Positions 23,915 through 32,379 of a stretch of DNA of 45,374 bases are shown one piece after another; within the stretch, counting starts at the first letter, position 1; the number at the start of each line of letters is the position of its first letter. The stretch spans positions 1-45,374 of the forward strand of contig NZ_AKJW01000111.1 in the NCBI RefSeq assembly GCF_000282135.1, written 5' to 3'. This DNA is from Herbaspirillum sp. CF444. GTDB taxonomy: Bacteria > Pseudomonadota > Gammaproteobacteria > Burkholderiales > Burkholderiaceae_D. Under the pieces are notes generated by a model, which did not search any database, was not told where the DNA came from, and worked only from the letters and a program-made list of their open reading frames with translations. The translations under genes and the position numbers were made by a program.

Positions 23915-24472
23915 ATGCCGCATAACGATCGCACCAGGATAATTCACAGGAGAACGCCGGAATCAGCGGCCATGGTGGAAAACGTCAAACGCGCGATGGC
24001 GATCACCGCAGCGCTTAATCGCTTGACGTTCAACGATGCGGACGAAATTCGAGTCTTGTTCAGCCAGCTTATCGGTAGAAAGGTTGATGAGAGCTTTTTA
24101 CTGATTCCTCCGTTTTATACCGCCGGAGGGGACGAAATCCGCGTGGGGCGGAATGTCTTCGTCAATCAGAATTGTACTTTCTATGACCTCGGCGGCCTCG
24201 ACATCGCAGACGATGTGATGATTGGTCCGAACGTGAGCATCATCACGGCCGGCCATCCCCTTGAGCCCTCGCAGCGACGCGCCGTCACCATCGGAAAACC
24301 CATCGTGATTGAGAAGAACGTGTGGATCGCAGCAGGCGCAACTATCATCGGCGGAGTAACAGTGGGTGAGAATTCTGTCGTCGCGGCGGGCTCGGTCGTT
24401 ACCAGGGATGTTCCCCCGAATACGTTGGTCGGAGGAAATCCGGCCAGGGTTATTCGTTCAATTGAGGAATGA
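23915..24472 (+). CDS. Hexapeptide-repeat acetyltransferase (LacA/Maa/NodL-like)
   Basis: A 185-residue left-handed beta-helix acyltransferase. After a short divergent N-terminus (AMAITAALNRLTFND) it has the family's core: IRVGRNVFVNQNCTFYD (about residues 75-91), MIGPNVSIITAGHP with the catalytic His at about 113, then IGKPIVIEKNVWIAAGATIIGGVTVGENSVVAAGSVVTRDV (about residues 126-165; key part GATIIGGVTVG), and the closing NTLVGGNPARVIR. Such enzymes acetylate hydroxyls of sugars or related acceptors with acetyl-CoA. The ATG at 23915 has GAGGA upstream. It stands alone, pointing away from the nitrilase operon and towards the convergent DeoR gene. Confidence 0.92.
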   Translation: MPHNDRTRIIHRRTPESAAMVENVKRAMAITAALNRLTFNDADEIRVLFSQLIGRKVDESFLLIPPFYTAGGDEIRVGRNVFVNQNCTFYDLGGLDIADDVMIGPNVSIITAGHPLEPSQRRAVTIGKPIVIEKNVWIAAGATIIGGVTVGENSVVAAGSVVTRDVPPNTLVGGNPARVIRSIEE

Positions 24473-24620
24473 GAGACCGGCTGCAAGTGAGCGCTGGCAG
24501 ATGACCGCTACGGCCGGGAACGGACGTCAAATCAAATGCCATCGCAATCCCTCCCCCGATGAGGAATGAATAAACGCACACAGGGGAACACCGTGACCGG
24601 TGCGATCGCACAGGCAGGCC

Positions 24621-25403
24621 CTAGTTGCGCGGCTGAGTCGAACAATCGACCGACTCGATATGCACACCCGCGATTTCCGCAAACGTATGCAAGCCGGCGT
24701 GCCCGGCCAGAGCATTGGTGATGAGCGTCCATGGCTTCTCGACAGGCGTCCAATGCTGCTGGCTATCCCGGTTCAACTTGTCTGACGTTACCAGCACAAA
24801 TACATTGGCCGCCTGGCGAATGATGCATTCTTTCAGAAAAGCCTGGTCGACGGTCGCTTCGCAAAGTCCGCGGCCGGCCACCACGCCGTCCGCGCCTAAA
24901 AACGCCTTGTCGAAGGTGACCCGGCTCAGCGCCAGCTGTGCGATGGGACCGAAGGTGCTCATGCTGGATTCGCGGACATCGCCGCCGATCAGCGTCACGC
25001 CGACATGGCTTCCCGCCAGGGCCTGCACCACCAGCAGGTTGTTGGTGATGACCCTGATATCCTGCCTGCCGGCCAGCACCTTGGCCAGCGCCGCGGTGGT
25101 GGTGCCGGCATCGAGAAAGACCGTGTCGCCCGCGGCGACATGCGCCGCGGCCGCCCGGCCGATGGCATCCTTCTCCGCCTGGAAACTGTGGCTGCGTTGT
25201 TCGAGCGATTCTTCCGGAGCGTGCACGCTGACCGAGGCGGCGCCGCCGTAGGTGCGCAAAATGAGCCCTTCGTCGGCCAAGGCGCGCAGGTCCCGGCGCA
25301 CCGTGACTTCCGACATGCCGAAGTGCTCGCACAAGGCGCCCACTTCCGTCATGCCGGACAGAACAGCCTGTACCATGGCCTCGCGACGACGGGAAACTTT
25401 CAT
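24621..25403 (-). CDS. DeoR/GlpR-family transcriptional regulator
   Basis: A 260-residue repressor. Residues about 1-55 form the DeoR winged helix (EVGALCEHFGMSEVTVRRDLRALADEGLILRTYGGA, about residues 20-55; key part MSEVTVRRDL). Residues about 75-235 are the sugar-phosphate-sensing DeoRC domain with VFLDAGTTTAALAKVL, ITNNL and KAFLGADGV. DeoR proteins usually sense a phosphorylated intermediate of the pathway they control. It is the last gene of the sugar-acid operon, so a phosphorylated acid from the kinase-PdxA step is the natural inducer candidate. The GATCGAA repeats at 33433-33504 are its proposed sites. Confidence 0.95.
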   Translation of the reverse strand: MKVSRRREAMVQAVLSGMTEVGALCEHFGMSEVTVRRDLRALADEGLILRTYGGAASVSVHAPEESLEQRSHSFQAEKDAIGRAAAAHVAAGDTVFLDAGTTTAALAKVLAGRQDIRVITNNLLVVQALAGSHVGVTLIGGDVRESSMSTFGPIAQLALSRVTFDKAFLGADGVVAGRGLCEATVDQAFLKECIIRQAANVFVLVTSDKLNRDSQQHWTPVEKPWTLITNALAGHAGLHTFAEIAGVHIESVDCSTQPRN

Positions 25404-25539
25404 AGTTTGAAGGGGAAATGGTTATCAACGCCGCCCGCATCGCGGTCGGCGCACGCGGGAATTCCGGTGGTCATCGAGTATACCCATTTTCCACCCCCGA
25501 TACCTGCCCTTGCGCGGCATCGCCAGGGCGAATGCACGT

Positions 25540-25992
25540 TCAGGCGGAAGCGGTCGTACCGCTGCGCGCCAGCAACTGCCAGGCGTTGTCCGGCCTGGTC
25601 CAGCACATCAAGACCTTGATGTGGCTGGCGCTCTTCTTGTCGTCGTTGTTCACGACATCGTAGGTATGCCGCACGATGCCGGTCTGGCCGAGCACATCGA
25701 CGGTCTGTTCGGAGGTGGCGATCGACAGGTAGCGCTTCTTGCCGGCGATGTTGCCCAGCAAGACTTCCTTGCTCCACACGCGTCCGTCGGAGTGCGAGTA
25801 CGTCAGATGGTCATGCAGGATGTTCTTGAGGACCGCGCCGTCGCCGTCCTCCAGTGCGCGCCGCAGCGCCTCGACCGCCGCTTCCAGCGAGCCGGTTTCG
25901 GCGGCGGCGGCTTGCGTTGCCAATCCGGCGCTAGCGATGCCCGTACCCAGCGCCACAATGGCTTCCCTGCGCGTGATGTTGATTTTTTCCAT
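25540..25992 (-). CDS. Exported NTF2-like protein (Tat-type signal)
   Basis: A 150-residue protein with an N-terminal ITRREAIVALGTGIASAGLA (twin Arg followed by a hydrophobic stretch) and a cleavage site near AAAAE, resembling a Tat signal. The mature part, about 115 residues, looks like a SnoaL/DUF4440-type NTF2 fold: AAVEALRRALEDGD, LHDHLTYSHSDGRVWSKEVLL (about residues 60-80), RHTYDVVNNDD and HIKVLMCWTRPDNAWQLLARSG (key part VLMCW). Members are small enzymes or ligand-binding proteins; no activity can be assigned. It lies between the sialidase-like gene and the DeoR gene, so it is probably a periplasmic accessory of the sugar-acid pathway. Confidence 0.8.
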   Translation of the reverse strand: MEKINITRREAIVALGTGIASAGLATQAAAAETGSLEAAVEALRRALEDGDGAVLKNILHDHLTYSHSDGRVWSKEVLLGNIAGKKRYLSIATSEQTVDVLGQTGIVRHTYDVVNNDDKKSASHIKVLMCWTRPDNAWQLLARSGTTASA

Positions 25993-26019
25993 GTTGTCTC
26001 CCGGTATAGTTGTCTTGAT

Positions 26020-27237
26020 TCAGGCGGCCGCTTCCCTGCCTTGCGTCACCCAGTCCTCTTCCACGCACACGTACTTGATGTTCTGCCGGAAGTAGGTGTA
26101 AGCGATGTGCAGCTTGCCGTCATCCGATTGCACGATCGATGGATAAGAAAACTCGCGGTTGCGCTTGTCGGCCGAATTGTTGGTCATGCAGTAGCCGTCG
26201 CCGACTTCCAGGTTGCGCATCGCCGGCCAGGTGTGGCCGCCGTCGCAGGAAATGGCCAGGGTCATCGGCGCACGCGGAGCGCCCCAGAAAGCGGTGCCGC
26301 GATGCGATGCCGACTGCGATGCCAGTTCGCCGCTGTCTTCCGAATCCTCGATGTCGTCATACAGGGACGCGCGGCGCCCGGTGCTCTGGGCCGCGCTGCT
26401 GTTATTGAACACCAGGCCCAGGTGGCCGTTGGCCAACGCCAGAAACTGGATCGAGGAATTATTGTTCGGCAACGCCAGCGGATGCGGCTCGCTCCAGGTC
26501 ACGCCGTCATCGGAACGGCTGGAATAGATGTGATCGGCCCAGCGGCTGCGGTACAACGCGAGGAAGCCGCCACTCTTCAGCGCTTGAATGTTCATGTGCA
26601 CGCAACCCACGCTGCCGGGAACTTCATGGGCAGACCAACTGCTTCCCCGGTCGGTCGAACGCATGACGACGCTGATGTCGTCATTGCCCGACCAGCGCTC
26701 GCCGGCGGCCACGCGACACATGAATACCGGACATAACCAGGCGCCGTCGCCAGTGACCACGATGGGCTGGCGGACGAAGGTACCGGGTTTGTCGAACAGC
26801 GTTTCCACCGGTCCCCAGGTCTGGCCCTGGTCCTGCGAAATGCGGCGACGGACGATGGACGTATTCTGGTGACCGGACAATTGCGCGGTATAGATCAGCC
26901 AGAGCGCGCCTTCCGGCGTTTCAAACAGCACCGGGTTTTGTTCCGAGCGCGTGGCGTCGTCCGACAGGCGTACCGGCGCCGACCAGGTATCGCTGCCAAC
27001 ACGCAGCCGCGACAGATAGATGGAAATGTCGGGAATACCCTCCTGGGTGCCGCCGAACCACGCGCACAGCAGATCGCCGTTGGATAGCGAGGCCAGATTC
27101 GCGGCGTGATTCTGCACGGTGAGCGCAGGCAGATGGGCATCGAGCCGGGCGGCGTCTCCTGCCGCACGACGGAGCTGTCCCGACACACCGGCCTCTGGCA
27201 CGGACGGCGTGAGAGATTGAATAGCGGAATGCGTCAT
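26020..27237 (-). CDS. Sialidase-like (BNR/Asp-box) protein
   Basis: A 405-residue six-bladed propeller candidate with four Asp-box motifs of the S/T-x-D-x-G-x-T/S-W type: SQDQGQTW (about 134-141), STDRGSSW (194-201), SDDGVTW (242-248) and CDGGHTW (331-337). The N-terminus contains AANLASLSNGDLLCAWFGGTQEG (key part LLCAWFGG), also typical of bacterial sialidase-family proteins. No signal peptide is visible, so it should act in the cytoplasm, unusual for a true sialidase degrading host glycans. It may hydrolyse or isomerise an imported acidic sugar. It lies 29 bp after the symporter gene in the same operon. Confidence 0.88.
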   Translation of the reverse strand: MTHSAIQSLTPSVPEAGVSGQLRRAAGDAARLDAHLPALTVQNHAANLASLSNGDLLCAWFGGTQEGIPDISIYLSRLRVGSDTWSAPVRLSDDATRSEQNPVLFETPEGALWLIYTAQLSGHQNTSIVRRRISQDQGQTWGPVETLFDKPGTFVRQPIVVTGDGAWLCPVFMCRVAAGERWSGNDDISVVMRSTDRGSSWSAHEVPGSVGCVHMNIQALKSGGFLALYRSRWADHIYSSRSDDGVTWSEPHPLALPNNNSSIQFLALANGHLGLVFNNSSAAQSTGRRASLYDDIEDSEDSGELASQSASHRGTAFWGAPRAPMTLAISCDGGHTWPAMRNLEVGDGYCMTNNSADKRNREFSYPSIVQSDDGKLHIAYTYFRQNIKYVCVEEDWVTQGREAAA

Positions 27238-27266
27238 TTTGTCATCCTGAGGTGTTGTAACTTGCG

Positions 27267-28709
27267 TCAGTGTTGCTGCCGCGGCTGTCCCTGCAAGTCA
27301 GCGGGAGCGATCTGCGCGTTGTCGGCGCCCGCCGTCGGCTTGCCGGGAAAAATCAATTTCTCGACAACCATGACGATGGCCGGCGTGATGAGCGCGATGT
27401 ACATATTGTCGATGCCCCAGGGGTTGTCCAGCAGATACCAGGCGGTGGTGGCGACGGTCGCCAGCACCAGCCCCGAGATCGCACCGCGGTTGCTGTTGAA
27501 GAACGGCAGATAGATCCCCATCAGCGCGACCACGGTAACGGTCAGGCGCAGCGCGCGCGTGAAGAAGGAGAGCGCGAGGATCTGCGGCACGAACAGCACG
27601 AAGATCAACGGCACGAAACCGACCGCCACGGAGATGAGCCGCGTGGTGCGCAGTTCGCGCTCCGGAGTTGGATGGTAGCGCGGCACATAGAAGTCCTTGA
27701 CGATCAGGGAGGCGATCGCCAGCGCGACGGTGCTCACGCTCACAAAGATCGATGCCACCAGCGACACCGTCACGATGCCCGACAACAGCGGATGCATGTG
27801 CTGCAGGAAGATGGGCAAGGCGTACAGCCCCTTGATGTCGGGGAACAGGAATTTAGCCGCCACGCCCAGCAGGCCGAGAGCCAGTGCGATGGGCACGCAC
27901 AAGGCAGCGGCAATCAGGGTGGATTTGCGCGCATCGTCGGCCGAGCGGGCTCCCGAGATGGCCTGGATGATGAACTGGGTCGAAAAGATGGCGCCGGCGG
28001 TGCCGATGATCCAGGCGCCGATGGTGCCGCCGCTGAGCGCCCCGTTCCAGGTGAAGTAATGCTGGGGCATGGCGTCCATCATCGGGGAGATGCCGCCGGT
28101 CATCGAGAGCGCCACCCATACCAGAATGCAGATGCCGAGAATTTTGATCCCGCTGTGAAGAATGGTGACGTAGAGCACGCTCTTGAGTCCGCCGTAGGCG
28201 AAGTAGATGGTGCTGACGATGGCGGTGATCACGGCCGCGGTCGGCAAGTTGATCTTGAGCACCGTTGAAATCGCCGCCGCGCCGCTGACGTAGTTGCCGA
28301 CGTTGACGATGAACAGCGCGTAGATCATGACGCCGGACACGACCAGCTTGGCCGTCTTCCCGTATTTCTGGGCGACGAAGCCGGAGATGGTGAACTCGCC
28401 GGATTTGTAGAGGCGCTTGGCCAGGAACAGACCGAACAGCAGGAAGCCGATCGATGCTGCAATCACCGACCACGATGCCGCGATGCCGACCTTGAATGCT
28501 TCCTGGGAAGTGCCGATGGTGGATTTGGCGCCGATGAATTCAGACATCAGCAAGATGGCGATCACGACGGCGGGCGCCGAACGGCCGGCGACCATGAATT
28601 GCTCCGTGGTCTTGCCGCGCAGTCGTATGCTCAGCCATGATGTCGCAACGATATAGATCACGACCATTGCAACGATAATGGCCGTATCCAGCGTACCGAA
28701 CTGGTTCAT
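27267..28709 (-). CDS. Sodium:solute symporter (SSS family)
   Basis: A 480-residue integral membrane protein with about 13 hydrophobic helices, the usual size and layout for the SSS family (proline, pantothenate, sialic acid and sugar transporters). Recognisable segments are the N-terminal LRGKTTEQFMVAGRSAPAVV, the SEFIGAKSTIGTSQEAF region in helix 2, FTISGFVAQKYGK and a core with GGISPMMDAMP. It probably imports the acidic sugar used by this operon together with Na+. Substrate cannot be decided by eye; sialic acid, threonate-like acids or aldonates all fit the neighbours. Confidence 0.93.
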   Translation of the reverse strand: MNQFGTLDTAIIVAMVVIYIVATSWLSIRLRGKTTEQFMVAGRSAPAVVIAILLMSEFIGAKSTIGTSQEAFKVGIAASWSVIAASIGFLLFGLFLAKRLYKSGEFTISGFVAQKYGKTAKLVVSGVMIYALFIVNVGNYVSGAAAISTVLKINLPTAAVITAIVSTIYFAYGGLKSVLYVTILHSGIKILGICILVWVALSMTGGISPMMDAMPQHYFTWNGALSGGTIGAWIIGTAGAIFSTQFIIQAISGARSADDARKSTLIAAALCVPIALALGLLGVAAKFLFPDIKGLYALPIFLQHMHPLLSGIVTVSLVASIFVSVSTVALAIASLIVKDFYVPRYHPTPERELRTTRLISVAVGFVPLIFVLFVPQILALSFFTRALRLTVTVVALMGIYLPFFNSNRGAISGLVLATVATTAWYLLDNPWGIDNMYIALITPAIVMVVEKLIFPGKPTAGADNAQIAPADLQGQPRQQH

Positions 28710-28812
28710 TGTGTTCTCCTCCCGATCCTCGAAGATCGGATAATGTTTTAAGTTATATTGCGCATCCCTGCCGCCCGCCCGGATCGACTCCGGAGCGGCA
28801 GCCGGGATACCG

Positions 28813-31152
28813 TCAGGCTGCCAGGGCAGCGTGGCGCGTGGCGAGGTCTTGTGCCTGCTTCAGCGCTTCCAACATGCTTCCTTCGTCTGCGATTCCTTTT
28901 CCTGCAATATCGAATGCGGTGCCGTGGTCGACCGAGGTCCGGATCACCGGCAAGCCGACCGTGACATTCACCCCGGCTTCCAGTCCCATCACCTTCACCG
29001 GGCCGTGTCCCTGGTCGTGATACATGGCCACCACCACGTCGAAATCGCCGCGACCGGCCCGGTAGAACAAGGTGTCCGCCGGCAACGGCCCTTCCACGTC
29101 CCAGCCGCGCTCCTGCAAGAGCTTGATGGCCGGAATGATTTTTTGCTCCTCCTCGCCGTAGCCGAACAAGCCGTTCTCGCCTGCATGCGGATTGATGCCG
29201 CACACGCCGATGCGCGGCGCAGCGATGCCCGAGCGCACCAGGGTTTCATGTGCGCGCTCTATCGTGCGCTGCACCAACCCGGGTTCGATGCGGTTGATGG
29301 CGTCGATCAGGCCGATGTGGGTGGTGACGTGGATCACGCGCAGCTTGGGCGCCACCAGCATCATCGAGACTTCGGGAATGCCGGTCAGATGCGCCAGGAT
29401 TTCGGTGTGTCCGGGGAAAATGTGGCCGCCGGCATGCAGCGCTTCCTTGTTCAGGGGCGCCGTGCAGATCGCATCCAGTTCGCCCGCCGAGGTCAGTTCG
29501 ACGGTGCGGGCGATGTATTGGTAGGCGGCATTGCCGGCCAGTGCCGACAGCTTGCCGTAGGGCAGATCCGCGGGAATCAGGCCGAGGTCGATGCAGTCGA
29601 TCTCGCCGTAGGTGAACCGCGCTTCGGCCGGGTTGGAGATGGCCCGCACCGTCAACGCTACCCCGGTGATGCGGCCGGCATCGACAAGGCGATTGGCATC
29701 GCCGATGACGAGAGGCCTGCATCCCTGGTAGACCGAGCGTTGCGCCAGGCTCTTCATGATGATTTCCGGCCCCACGCCGGCGGCATCACCCATCGTGATG
29801 CCGATAACCGGACGATATGTCATATTTTCCTCTCTGCTGGATAGATGCGGCGCTTGCGCGTCCGCCTGGTGCATGGCCCTGAGTTTTTGCCATGCGCGAT
29901 AAAGTGTGTCCGGCTGGCCGAAGCCGCCTGCTTTTGTCACGACCGGCAAGACGCGGCCCAGATGATCGGCAACCATCAAGGGAACGCCGGTATCGATCTC
30001 GTCCACCATGTTCAAGGTGTCCACGCCCATGTTCGACAGCATGGCGCGCGCCGTCTCTCCGCCCGTGGCGATCAGCCCGGCGGCGTGCCGGGCGACGGGG
30101 CCGAGATGGCTGGCCAGCGTGCGCGCCAGGCGGGCGCCCTCGCCCACACTCACGCCGGTCCGCTCCGACTGGCTGAGCACCACCAGCGCGCTGCGGCCGC
30201 GCTGCAGGACATCCGACACGCGCGCAGCAAGCGCGCGCGCCTTGCTCGACTGCGGGTCCAGCAGGGCCGGCGCATCGCACTGAAACATGTCGATGGCATC
30301 GGCGCCGCGCTCCTTGAGGATGAGGGCCTGGCCGTGGGAAATGCTGGACATGCTGCCGACGATGGCCAGGATGCCTATGCCTTGCGAAGACGCTACCGCC
30401 GGCACCGGCATGGCATGTCGCTTTTTACCGTCGACCAGCCGTAGCGGCGCAGCGCCATCTAGCATCCGGATGAGCGGTGTCGCCAGGCCCGCGGAGCCAA
30501 CCCAGAACACGCCCTGCAACGCAGCCGAGGCCGCGGCGATGCAGTCGAGGTCGGCATCCGTTTCGCTGTCGCAGACCACGGCCTCAAATTGACCGGCGAG
30601 ACACGCGATCAGCTTTTCGCGCAAAGCTTCGCTGCCCTCGCGCACGGCATCCAGGCGGATCAGTGCGGCCTTCAATCCGGCGCCTGCGAGCATGGCGACG
30701 ATGTCGGCCTTGCCTGCGATATGTTCATTGCGCCAGACTTCGGACGCTTCGACCGGTACGCCGAAAACAAACTGCCGCCCCTCCTTCGTGGTGCGGCCGG
30801 CCCGTGGAAAAGCCGGTGCGACGATGGCCATGCCGGCGTCCGCCAGGGCGGCAATCTCGGCGGCGACATGGCCGCGCAGGGTCGAGTCGATTTTCTTGTA
30901 AAGCTTGCGGTCGCCTGCGTACGTACGCCACGCGTGTCGGTTCAGATGCGCCGCCTCCGTGCCGGTGCGCTGGCGAGAGTCGGTATCCAGCGCCAGCACG
31001 TCGATAGCAGCGGCCGATTCACCTGCGCTCGCGCCCAGCACCACCATGCTGTCGAGGCCGAAATTGACGCAGGTCGCCGCGCAGTCGGCCGTGCCGGACA
31101 AATCGTCGCCAATGATCAGCAGGCGCGCGCGCGGAGCCATGCGGGCATTCAT
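28813..31152 (-). CDS. Four-carbon acid-sugar kinase fused to PdxA-like dehydrogenase
   Basis: A 779-residue bifunctional protein. Residues about 1-425 match the DUF1537 four-carbon acid-sugar kinases (start LLIIGDDLSGTADCAA; YKKIDSTLRGHVAAEI; nucleotide-binding end with LIATGGETARAML). Residues 444-779 are a complete PdxA-like module, beginning MTYRPVIGITMGDAAGVGPEI, with FPGHTEILAHLTG, CGINPHAGENGLFG and VAMYHDQGHGPVK. In known pathways the kinase makes 4-phospho-threonate or erythronate, and the PdxA2 partner oxidatively decarboxylates 4-phosphothreonate to dihydroxyacetone phosphate. Usually these are two genes. The internal Met444 codon is preceded by AGAGAGGA, so free PdxA-like protein may also be made. 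The start overlaps the ADH stop (ATGA). Confidence 0.93.
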   Translation of the reverse strand: MNARMAPRARLLIIGDDLSGTADCAATCVNFGLDSMVVLGASAGESAAAIDVLALDTDSRQRTGTEAAHLNRHAWRTYAGDRKLYKKIDSTLRGHVAAEIAALADAGMAIVAPAFPRAGRTTKEGRQFVFGVPVEASEVWRNEHIAGKADIVAMLAGAGLKAALIRLDAVREGSEALREKLIACLAGQFEAVVCDSETDADLDCIAAASAALQGVFWVGSAGLATPLIRMLDGAAPLRLVDGKKRHAMPVPAVASSQGIGILAIVGSMSSISHGQALILKERGADAIDMFQCDAPALLDPQSSKARALAARVSDVLQRGRSALVVLSQSERTGVSVGEGARLARTLASHLGPVARHAAGLIATGGETARAMLSNMGVDTLNMVDEIDTGVPLMVADHLGRVLPVVTKAGGFGQPDTLYRAWQKLRAMHQADAQAPHLSSREENMTYRPVIGITMGDAAGVGPEIIMKSLAQRSVYQGCRPLVIGDANRLVDAGRITGVALTVRAISNPAEARFTYGEIDCIDLGLIPADLPYGKLSALAGNAAYQYIARTVELTSAGELDAICTAPLNKEALHAGGHIFPGHTEILAHLTGIPEVSMMLVAPKLRVIHVTTHIGLIDAINRIEPGLVQRTIERAHETLVRSGIAAPRIGVCGINPHAGENGLFGYGEEEQKIIPAIKLLQERGWDVEGPLPADTLFYRAGRGDFDVVVAMYHDQGHGPVKVMGLEAGVNVTVGLPVIRTSVDHGTAFDIAGKGIADEGSMLEALKQAQDLATRHAALAA

Positions 31153-32327
31153 GGCAGCAGTCTCCGGTAGATCGACCTGATGTCGTCCAGGCTCAGCGGC
31201 TTCGGGTTGTTGCCGAGCAGGCGCTTGACTTTCGACGCAGCAAGCGCCAATGCATCGAGGTTCTCTTCCGCCACGCCGAAGGCCCGCAGATCCTGCGGGA
31301 TATCAAGTGCGGCGGTCCATTCGCGCAGCCGCTCCAGCAGCTTGTCGGCGGCGGCCTGGTCGCTGTCGTCATGGCGGGCAATGCCGAGCGCATGCGCCAC
31401 GTTGGACAGACGACCGACGATGGCATTCAGATTGAAAGCCATGACATGCGGCAACAGCATCGAATTGGCCACGCCATGGGTGATGTTGAACATGCCGCCC
31501 AACGGATAAGCCAGCGCATGCACGGCAGCCGTCCCGGCGGCGGTCAGCGCCAGTCCGCCGTACATCGAACCGATCAGCATGGCTTCGCGTGCAGGCAAGG
31601 AGCGGCCATTTTCGTAAGCCTCGATGAGGTTGGCGCCGATCAGGCGCATGGACTCCATCGCGAACATGTCGCTGACCGGATTGGCCTTGGTTGAGATATA
31701 CGATTCCAGGGCATGAATGAAGGCGTCCATGCCGGTCGCCGCCGTAATCGGCTTGGGCAGATCGAGCGTCAGAGCGGCGTCGAGTATCACCAGTTGCGGC
31801 AGCAGGTGGCGGCTGACGATGCCGACCTTCAACTCTTCATCGGGCAAGGTCACGATGGCGTTGGGCGTGACTTCGGAGCCCGTGCCGGAGGTGGTCGGCA
31901 CCAGAATCAGCGGCACGCCGGGCGATGCAATCAGGTCCACGCCCAACCATTCACGCAGAGGCTGGTGGTTGGTCATGCGCACGGCAAAGAGTTTGGCGGC
32001 ATCCAGCACGCTGCCGCCGCCGATGGATAGCACCGCATCGGGCGCAAACGGCGCGATCTGTTCCCGGAAAACGGTCTCGACGTTCTCGATGGTCGGTTCA
32101 GGCCGCACGTCGCGCACCACCAGGGTTTGCACATCTTTTTCCCGCAGCGCGGCGACAACCCGCGCCACTACTCCGGTTCTTTCCATGACCGGCTGGGTGA
32201 TCAGGGCAATGCGACGCACCGGCCGGTCGAGCAGCGCCAACTTGTCCGCCAGCTGGTCGAGACTATGGGGGCCGTGGACGATATGCTTGACGGTTTGAAA
32301 GTGATAAATGGAACAAGTGGAACTCAT
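31149..32327 (-). CDS. Iron-containing alcohol dehydrogenase
   Basis: A 392-residue group III (iron-dependent) alcohol dehydrogenase. The cofactor motif GGGSVLDAAK lies at about 103-112, TTSGTGSEV at about 145-153 and metal-binding TGMDAFIHALE with Asp201 and His205; the later HALAYPLGGMFNITHGVANSMLLP (key part HALAYPLGG, then THG) supplies the two other His ligands. The ATG at 32327 is chosen because the conserved N-terminus begins here; the longer frame is unrelated. In this operon it could reduce an aldehyde released by the DapA-family aldolase or oxidise the incoming hydroxy acid. It overlaps the next gene by 4 bp. Confidence 0.93.
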   Translation of the reverse strand: MSSTCSIYHFQTVKHIVHGPHSLDQLADKLALLDRPVRRIALITQPVMERTGVVARVVAALREKDVQTLVVRDVRPEPTIENVETVFREQIAPFAPDAVLSIGGGSVLDAAKLFAVRMTNHQPLREWLGVDLIASPGVPLILVPTTSGTGSEVTPNAIVTLPDEELKVGIVSRHLLPQLVILDAALTLDLPKPITAATGMDAFIHALESYISTKANPVSDMFAMESMRLIGANLIEAYENGRSLPAREAMLIGSMYGGLALTAAGTAAVHALAYPLGGMFNITHGVANSMLLPHVMAFNLNAIVGRLSNVAHALGIARHDDSDQAAADKLLERLREWTAALDIPQDLRAFGVAEENLDALALAASKVKRLLGNNPKPLSLDDIRSIYRRLLP

Positions 32328-32379
32328 GACTGGATCTGGTTCGGTGAGAGGAAAAAAGCGGCGGCCGAATCGATGCCGG

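Noticed and set aside
25510..26736. 408-codon plus-strand frame
   Set aside because: It runs antisense through the NTF2-like and sialidase-like genes, both well supported by motifs; the frame itself has no recognisable domain.
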